Shown one piece after another: positions 56,320 through 64,000 of a stretch of 64,000 nt of DNA (position 1 is the first letter of the stretch; each line of letters starts with the position of its first letter). Made by a program: the position numbers and the translations under genes. Source of the stretch: Rhyacophila brunnea (lineage: Eukaryota > Arthropoda > Insecta > Trichoptera > Rhyacophilidae); NCBI GenBank assembly GCA_022495005.1, contig JAGYXB010000798.1:1-64000 (forward strand), in the 5' to 3' direction. The notes under the pieces were generated by a model, which saw nothing but the letters and a program-made list of their open reading frames with translations, was not told the DNA's origin and ran no database searches.

Positions 56320-58890
56320 CAGTGTTGCCATGTCTACTTAAATTTCAGTAGATCAAATGATATTTTTTGCCAATATACTGAATTTTTGATTTTTTTTCGA
56401 AATTCAAGAAATCTTCTGATATTTGTGTTTCTCTTGACCTTTTTTGATGTTATACACTTCTAAATTGACATAAAAAGCATTGTAACTCTACCCAAGAGCG
56501 CCATTTTACCCATTAATATCATCATTGCTTACAGTAAATTAATATTATTAGTTATTGTTATTCTTATTAGTTTTAAATCATATCTAATAAACCACATTTT
56601 TCAAAATCTACTGATATTTTATGAAATCTACTGAATTTTTTGTCAAAATCTACTGAAATTTTAAATTTTGACTTGGCAACACTGGGTTGATCGCATAGTC
56701 AGTGTCGCCATGTCTATCTACTGATTTTTTTTAATTTTGGCTTGGCAACACTGGGTTGATCGCATAGTCAGTGTTGCCATGTCTATCTACTGATTTTTTT
56801 AAATTTTGACTTGGCAACACTGGGTTGATCGCATTAGTCAGTGTTGCCATGTCTATCTACTGAATTTTTAAATTTTGACTTGGCAGCACTGCAACCCAGT
56901 GTTGCCAAGTCAAAATTTAAAATTTCAGAAGATTTTGAAAAATGTGGTTTATTAGATATGATTTAAAACTAATAAGAATAACAATAACTAATAATATTAA
57001 TTTACTGTAAACAATGATGATATTAATGGGTAAAATGGCGCTCTTGGGTAGAGTTACAATGCTTTTTATGTCAATTTAGAAGTGTATAACATCAAAAAAG
57101 GTCATGCGTAAATCATTTCAAGTTTATTATTGAAAGAATCATCAGTTAATTTACAATTATGGAGAAACACAAATATCAGTAGATTTCTTGAATTTCGAAA
57201 AAAAATCAAAAATTCAGTATATTGGCAAATTTCAGTAGACTGGCAACACTGCTGGGTTGATCGCATAGTCAGTGTTGCCATGTCTATCTACTGAATTTTT
57301 AAATTTTGACTTGGCAACACTGCAACCCAGTGTTGCCAAGTCAAAATTTAAAATTTCAGAAGATTTTGAAAAATGTGGTTTATTAGATATGATTTAAAAC
57401 TAATAAGAATAACAATAACTAATAATATTAATATACTGTAAACAATGATGATATTAATGGGTAAAATGGCGCTCTTGGGTAGAGTTACAATGCTTTTTAT
57501 GTCAATTTAGAAGTGTATAACATCAAAAAAGGTCATGCGTAAATCATTTCAAGTTTATTATTGAAAGAATCATCAGTTAATTTACAATTATGGAGAAACA
57601 CAAATATCAGTAGATTTCTTGAATTTCGAAAAAAAATCAAAAATTCAGTATATTGGCAAATTTCAGTAGACATGGCAACACTGCTGGGTTGATCGCATAG
57701 TCAGTGTTGCCATGTCTATCTACTGAATTTTTAAATTTTGATTTTTACAAAAAATTTTGTAAGTCAAAATTTAAAATTTCAGAAGATTTTGAAAATGTGG
57801 TTTATTAGATATGATTTAAAACTAATAAGAATAACAATAACTAATAATATTAATTTACTGTAAGCAATGATGATATTAATGGGTAAAATGGCGCTCTTGG
57901 GTAGAGTTACAATGCTTTTTATGTCAATTTAGAAGTGTATAACATCAAAAAAGGTCATGCGTAAATCATTTCAAGTTTATTATTGAAAGAATCATCAGTT
58001 AATTTACAATTATGGAGAAACACAAATATCAGTAGATTTCTTGAATTTCGAAAAAAATCAAAAATTCAGTATATTGGCAAATTTCAGTAGACATGGCAAC
58101 ACTGCTGGGTTGATCGCATAGTCAGTGTTGCCATGTCTATCTACTGAATTTTTAAATTTTGACTTGGCAACACTGCAACCCAGTGTTGCCAAGTCAAAAT
58201 TTAAAATTTCAGAAGATTTTGAAAAATGTGGTTTATTAGATATGATTTAAAACTAATAAGAATAACAATAACTAATAATATTAATTTACTGTAAACAATG
58301 ATGATATTAATGGGTAAAATGGCGCTCTTGGGTAGAGTTACAATGCTTTTTATGTCAATTTAGAAGTGTATAACATCAAAAAAGGTCATGCGTAAATCAT
58401 TTCAAGTTTATTATTGAAAGAATCATCAGTTTATTTACAATTATGGAGAAACACAAATATCAGTAGATTTCTTGAATTTCGAAAAAACATCAAAAATTCA
58501 GTATATTGGCAAATTTCAGTAGACATGGCAACACTGCTGGGTTGATCGCATAGTCAGTGTTGCCATGTCTATCTACTGAATTTTTAAATTTTGACTTGGC
58601 AACACTGGGTTGATCGCATAGTCAGTGTTGCCATGTCTACTGGAATTTCATTAGATCTACTGAAATTGTTGTCAGGAAAAGAAGAAATAATGATATTTGT
58701 GATGAACAAAAGTCACTTTTTACATGATTTTTTAAAAGACACTTGTGAGAGACACTTGTGAGATTATGTCAATATGCACGCTTTCACCAAACACAATCGT
58801 TGAATTTCATACATTTTTGTCAATCAATGGTATTTTGAAGAAAAAATCAAAAAATCTACTGAACTTTGAAAATGTTAGTTGGCAACACTG
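56320..58890. mobile_element. hAT-MITE array with internal-deletion copies
   Basis: The founder is at 56320-56684 (365 bp): CAGTGTTGCCATGTCTAC... to ...'gacttggcaacactg', with perfect 8-bp TSD GGTTGATC (56312-56319, 56685-56692). It is followed by short derivatives of about 55-60 bp keeping only the ends, and four inverse copies starting near 56897, 57328, 57755 and 58182 (period about 425-431 bp) joined by 'gggttgatcgcatagt'. The repeated spacer contains the TSD, so element plus flank were amplified together. Confidence 0.8.
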
Positions 58891-58906
58891 GTTGATACCT
58901 TTTAAA

Positions 58907-58990
58907 TATTTTTGGGTTATAATGAGCTAATTAAATGTATATAAGTTTCATTGGTTCAAAATAAAAATTGATTCAACAGCCTTACAAAAA
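58907..58990 (+). repeat. Direct repeat, right of MITE array
   Basis: Partner of 56181-56275; ends in a poly-A run of 18 bases (about 58983-59000). Confidence 0.7.
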
Positions 58991-59000
58991 AAAAAAAAAA

Positions 59001-60640
59001 AGTGACATCATATTTTAAAATTTTCCTTGGTGTCGTAAAACGCCGATATGTCGTACGCCCGCGTTTCAATGAAATGATCAGTTTTAATCGGAATTCGTAT
59101 AAATGTTATTGTTTATTTGAATATTTATAGTTATCTATGGGTGCTTGTTATAAATGTGAGTTATTATATAGTGCTGTGCATTTTTAAATCATTGTGAGAC
59201 GTAAATAATATCACCTGTCGTTTTTTACATAAACAACAAATAATGACGGATGTTACCTATTTTTTAAAAGTGATTTTTTTGTGACTGTGTTAAGTTATAT
59301 AAAATTGTGCTCACTTCAACTTACAGTCACTCGAATGCATCTCATAAGTAAATATGTGGTCAGTCAATTGAAATACCGTATGTTAGTATACATAGCGTAA
59401 TAAATTTATAGTGTCAAAAGACTTGATTTCCGTCAGAGGTGTAGAAACTTAACTTAAACAGAGAACTTAATTCATAAAAATTTAAATAAATCAGTTCTAA
59501 TATGTTTATCGATCAATCTTATTATGATTAGTTTGTGAAAATTGATTGTATATATCGGTTAAAACGCATTTTAAATTTAAAGCGGCCATCTTTGTTTAGT
59601 CGGTTCGAGTGTTGCAAACATTGTGAAAAAATAAATTCCCATATTGTCAATAATGTGACGTATGTGCCGGAAAGCTTTAGAGAAACATCAATATTATATC
59701 GCAAGATAACTTAAATTCGGAAAACCCTTCCTTTCATACTCTATATGACCTATTTGAATTTCGAACATTCCATAAGTGTGTTTGGCGTTTTAACCCATCG
59801 GACGTGAAGAATAAGGCACACAATTGCTCGCAAAAACGGGCAAATCTGTAGGATAATAATATATAGGAGATTATATTTTCATTTCCTGTAAGTGGATATC
59901 TGATCAATCACGAATTTATAATATAAACATGTGCCTTTTTCTAAAATATTTAAAATATTATACTAAAAACTTCACAAAATATCTTGTATCATAATATTGT
60001 CATAGAAACTTTTAGTAGGTAGGCCAGTTTATTATTTCATTGTAAAGTTTTCAATTGGTTCGACGGAATGTAGTGAATCACCTTTTTTATATCGAAGATC
60101 CTCTTCTCATTGTTAGGATATGGCCGTACGTTGGACAGCCCTGCTTTACAAAATGTGTGCTCTAATACAGAGTTTTGGGTACATACTCGTATAATATACT
60201 CTCCAATACAGAGTTTTAAATAGGCACCTAAATTATTTTAGATTATTTTTTGCTGTCAGCTACACACTAGACTTTTTATTATTTTGCACTGATTACTTGT
60301 GTGAAAATCAGTTTTTGGATTTTGTTTTATGTTTTATATTTTAATATTATATAAGTGTATAGATCTATTGATTTTCCTAATAAAAAATAAAATGTTCGAT
60401 GGTATAAGTCTGTTCTTAATTTAAGATAAATAAACACGTGCATGAAACTTCATCTGATGGTGATTTTTTTTCTGAAAGTACTTACTTACCTTACATTTTT
60501 AAAGTGTGAACATGTGAAATTATTTTATAAAATAAATTTCGGCTTGTAATAAAATTGTGATTTATCAAATTCAGTGTTTTTATTTTAGCAAGTAAACCTT
60601 TTAAATATTGAATATGTATATAATATAGTATTTTAAAGAA
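59001..60640. other. No gene recognised; possible 5' leader near 59580
   Basis: 'gcggccatctttgtttagtc' at about 59582 and following sequence has the look of an insect 5' untranslated exon, and 'tttcctgtaagtgg' (59884) would be a donor. There is no ORF or promoter motif strong enough to call a gene. Confidence 0.25.
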
Positions 60641-60679
60641 CATACAAAATAATTAATAAATTTCTACCAAATTTGACGG

Positions 60680-61345
60680 CCTCTGTGGTCTAGTTGTTAA
60701 TGCCTTGACTAGAAACCCAAAGATCGCGGGACAATCAGCGTCCGCCAATTCAAATTTATTTTATATGTGTGGGATTTTCTCATAACAATAAAATTTAAAA
60801 AAACAAAACCCACTATATTGGTAAAATGTTCCAGAGGGGAAGTTGCTACTAGTATCGCTCTGATGAAAGACCACCATTCAGGAAGGTTAATTCCTCAGGA
60901 AATGACTCTATTGTTATGACCCAAATAGCCGGTTACTTCCCAAACCTTCTTATTCCCATCTCCTTTCCCTACCCAATTTATTTCCGCCTCACAATACTCC
61001 CCAATTAGGGGTGCCATAGTCCCATGTCTACAGTTGTGCCACATGGACCAGTGGGACTCGTCGTTTTCTCGTCGTCGCTCAGTCGTTTGAAAGACATAAA
61101 GATATTGATTTTTTTTGTGAATACCGAGTCCCAACTCCTCCCTACTAACCGGAGCCAGTGGGACATGGTATCTTCAATTGTGATATGTTGTGAGGCTGAA
61201 GGGAATGGGGAGGGAAAGAGATGGGGAAGTACCTGACTATTCCGATCTGGTCACCAAACACGGCTGAAGTCATTTCAAGCAACGTTTCGATTCTGAATAG
61301 TGGTCTTTCACGATATTGAGAGTATCCACCGCTACGGAGCTTGCC
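60680..61345. mobile_element. tRNA-like SINE with head-to-head partner
   Basis: 'ctgtggtctagttgttaatg' (about 60685) resembles an A-box. The body 'tgaaagaccaccattca' (60864) and 'cttcttattcccatctccttt' (60946) recur inverted as 'gaatagtggtctttcacg' (61296) and 'agggaaagagatggggaa' (61213). Two related SINE bodies seem to face each other. Confidence 0.5.
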
Positions 61346-61649
61346 GCAAGTATACTATACTATATTATTTTATAGTAATTAAACATAAAATAACACATAT
61401 GAATCAAATAAAATGGACTTAGCACGCCGCGTTCGAACACGCTATCGTCTAACTGTTCGTCCACGGAGGTCGTCAAACGATTTGAATAGCAAAAAATTGC
61501 GTAATAATTGTATAGACTACATTTTAGTAGTATGCATACTATTAAAGTTGAAATAAATGGCACGACATACCAGATGTTTTATTTTTTGCTTGCTTGTATT
61601 GATCCAATATGAATACATGAATACACTCAATAAATAAACATCTTTTGAA

Positions 61650-61815
61650 TACACCATTTCTTTTATTCAATGAATAATTTACAAGATTTTGAGAATGTAA
61701 CATTCTATATATTGAACATACATAACTTGAAAACACCTCAGATATATAGCCACTAGAAAAAATCATATTTGAAGACAAATACGAAACTCGACGAGATTTC
61801 AACCCGTATAACCAT
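61650..61815 (-). repeat. Repeat related to 9061-9300 foldback
   Basis: 'ttttattcaatgaataattt', 'acaagattttgagaatgt' and 'attgaacatacataact' match the inverse of 9240-9300. The end 'gagatttcaaccc' is a decayed B-box-like sequence, suggesting the same tRNA-derived family. Confidence 0.55.
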
Positions 61816-62718
61816 TGGTTAATGCATTTAATGAAACTTGGCGCGACATGGAAATTTCGAAAATAATTTCCGACGAAAGTAATTACTTATATGTAATCAA
61901 AATAATACCTATCACTTTACTTACACATACGCATCATTAAAAAGGTATTTTGTTTTTCACTTGGAAAAAGAAAAATTTTACAGTTCGTGCACTATTGAAA
62001 AATGATGTGAAAAATGTTTTGTTTTGGTACCTGTAAATTTGACTGTATTTAGGGTTTTAAAGACATTGTGGCTCTCATGTTTTTTCAAATATTGCATATT
62101 GGTTAAAATAACAAAAAATATAACTATTGATAAATAATATTATAATCTCTTGTTTTTTAATGATTTGGGTTGTGTTATTGTAGGTAGATACATAAGCTAG
62201 ATAACATTAAGATCTTCGTTGTTTTTGAGGTTTGCATTTATCAACAAAATAATAGTACAAAACAGGCATAATCTTCACTGTCTGGAAAGCCCATGAAAAT
62301 ACTCTTGGTATTCCTCTGGTATGTATTTAGCGTTGTCACTAAATCACGATATTTTAATTTAGAAATATGATTTCTTTGGATTCTTAATTATTATAGGTAT
62401 ATCAATAACAGGAATTCTTTCTATATTTCGTCGTTAACCAACTACCTTAAAATCATTTTCTTCAAATGATGTTTATATAAAAAGAGTCTCTCAAAATAAT
62501 CTCTTCAAACGTGAAACCACTCCATATTGTATATGGGAACCATTTACCACACAAGGTTTTTTTTGTAATATAAATTAAGTGGTGCGTTGGGGTTATCATA
62601 TAAAGATGCGAATGATTTAAAAACCTGAAACATCATTGATACAACGAATTTCCGCATTATTTGACAAAATTATTAATGTTAAATATTAATTCTCATCGTA
62701 GACAGTTTTTTTTTTGCT
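61816..62718. other. No feature recognised
   Basis: AT-rich, with no exon-like or repeat-like segment that I can support. Confidence 0.5.
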
Positions 62719-62960
62719 CTATTATGCTTTGGCCATGGTCCCCACATCCCGAACCGGGGCCCCATGCCAGGATATTTGGCATGCCCCTTTACCTATAACT
62801 GAGGATAAGGGCAGTATGATGTTCTACAGTAGTATTCCCCATAACCCCGAATGTTATTCCGTAGAATCCCTGGGTTTGGCGAGGTAAAATTAACGGTATT
62901 CTGTGTATTTTTAGCGATTTTTTGTAATTTTTAAATAAATCCACATGAATTATTGAGTTG
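62719..62960 (+). repeat. Dispersed repeat (partner 22190-22430)
   Basis: 'gccaggatatttggc', 'tatgatgttctacagtagta' and 'tttttagcgattttttgtaa' match 22190-22430 in order. Confidence 0.6.
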
Positions 62961-64000
62961 TTGGCTTATTATGAACCATTGATCGCGACCCCCTTTTATG
63001 GTAACATAGTAACATGCGATCCTTCTACATATTGGATAAATAGCCATTTATATTAGTCAGGAAACACACTACAGATAATTATAAAATAAAATTCCCAATG
63101 TGAATTATCATCAAATTTAGATAATTTATTATATTACATCAAATTGCATCACATACATACAAATATTATAAAATCTTGGGTCAGGTTGGCGCTAAGGTAC
63201 AGATTTGGATTTCGCGTTATACACATTTTTATTTATCTAAAAAATCTAAAAAATGAACTATTCAAAATCATTTGAATTTGCGCTGCACAAGAGAAAAACC
63301 AATAATCATAGGGTGAAAAACATAACCATAAAATAAAAATTAATAATAAGATGGTATCATTTCACAAATTCAAATTGTATGGTTATTTTATTAATATGTA
63401 CCTTTTAGGTGGAGAATTTATATTAATAAGTTATAAAATAGTTGGGGTGCATCGAAAAGATTAACAGTAGGCATAATAACAGAATGATTTAAAAAACGCC
63501 AAATATAAAATGTTTATACTGTTCTAAAATCTAAAAAGTTTTAATGAATAAACACGGCATAAAATGAGAATCTCGTAAAATGAGTAATTTTTCAATTATT
63601 AGTAAACAAAAAAAGGTAGCCATTGTTTAGTGGAAAAAAAATAAACCCAAGCAATTAATAATTAGTAATTTTATTCATACAAAATATTATTTGGTAGTAT
63701 GGGTGCCACTGGCACTGGAGACATATTTATAATTGCCAAACAACTAATTAGAGTTATTACAGTTCACACCTTCATCTGTCTTCTCCAATAGTATGTACAT
63801 ATCCCTGGTGTGGACGAATTATTTTTTTGCATGTACCTACTTACCGTAATAATTAAGGTACACCACGCCGTACACCACGCATGTAAATCATTCATTTAGG
63901 TACAATACCTATCGTCTTAATCATTTCTAAATACTTCTATTCATGATTTTATCAAGATACCGACTAAAAAGATATTTTTCTTATCAATAGTCAAATTTCA
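62961..64000. other. No feature recognised
   Basis: AT-rich sequence with only short frames; no domain, terminal repeat or tRNA-like signal found. Confidence 0.5.

Noticed and set aside
1..64000. CRISPR array or bacterial operon
   Set aside because: Spliced genes, SINEs and LINEs show eukaryotic DNA; tandem arrays here have no unique spacers.

Overview
The window looks like nuclear DNA of an insect. It is AT-rich and intron-bearing, crowded with degenerate transposable elements, and has short interstitial TTAGG/CCTAA runs. Several LINE fragments end in the '(c)cttcatccagcagtgga...gatgatgatg' tail common in insect genomes. I cannot resolve the order or species from sequence alone. Three loci look like host-type coding sequence. 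(1) At 4507-5392 there is one exon of a leucine-rich-repeat protein, possibly F-box/LRR-like, ending in a stop; its 5' exons are not seen. (2) A C2H2 zinc-finger gene can be assembled from three exons with phase-0 joints: 14948-15064, 22925-23077 and 26965-28083. It gives about 462 residues and eight fingers, with roughly 7.9 and 3.9 kb introns full of mobile elements. (3) A four-exon gene at 50553-53779 has all introns in phase 1 and gives about 761 residues. It encodes two N-terminal zinc knuckles/fingers and a tyrosine-recombinase (Crypton/phage-integrase-like) core with a complete R-K-R-H-Y set. A C-terminal Myb/SANT-like segment continues in the +1 frame to 54095, so it is separated by a frameshift. 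Locus 3 is the most interesting item in the window. Layout: 1-4.3 kb is gene-poor with palindromes; 4.5-5.4 kb is the LRR exon; 5.5-8.9 kb is a nearly full-length but broken RTE-like LINE. From 9-14 kb there are nested MITEs, including an element carrying a THAP-domain exon flanked by 8-bp duplications. From 14.9-28.1 kb is the zinc-finger gene, whose introns hold LINE, hAT-Tip100-like, THAP-element, pogo/Tigger and SINE insertions. From 28-48 kb is a graveyard of hAT MITEs (including two clear cases of hAT inside hAT), tRNA-derived SINEs and LINE 3' ends. At 48.46-49.85 kb is a TTAA-flanked foldback with arms near 660 bp. From 50.5-54.1 kb is the tyrosine-recombinase gene, followed by a 490-bp foldback. 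At 55.1-56.15 kb is an eight-copy array of about 138 bp built on a LINE-tail motif, and at 56.3-58.9 kb an array made from an 8-bp-TSD hAT MITE and its deletion derivatives. From 59-64 kb no gene is recognisable. Many short open frames here are translations of SINEs or MITEs and are not listed as genes. Exon joins were made by eye from splice-site consensus and frame agreement. No similarity search was possible, so family names rest on recognised motifs.
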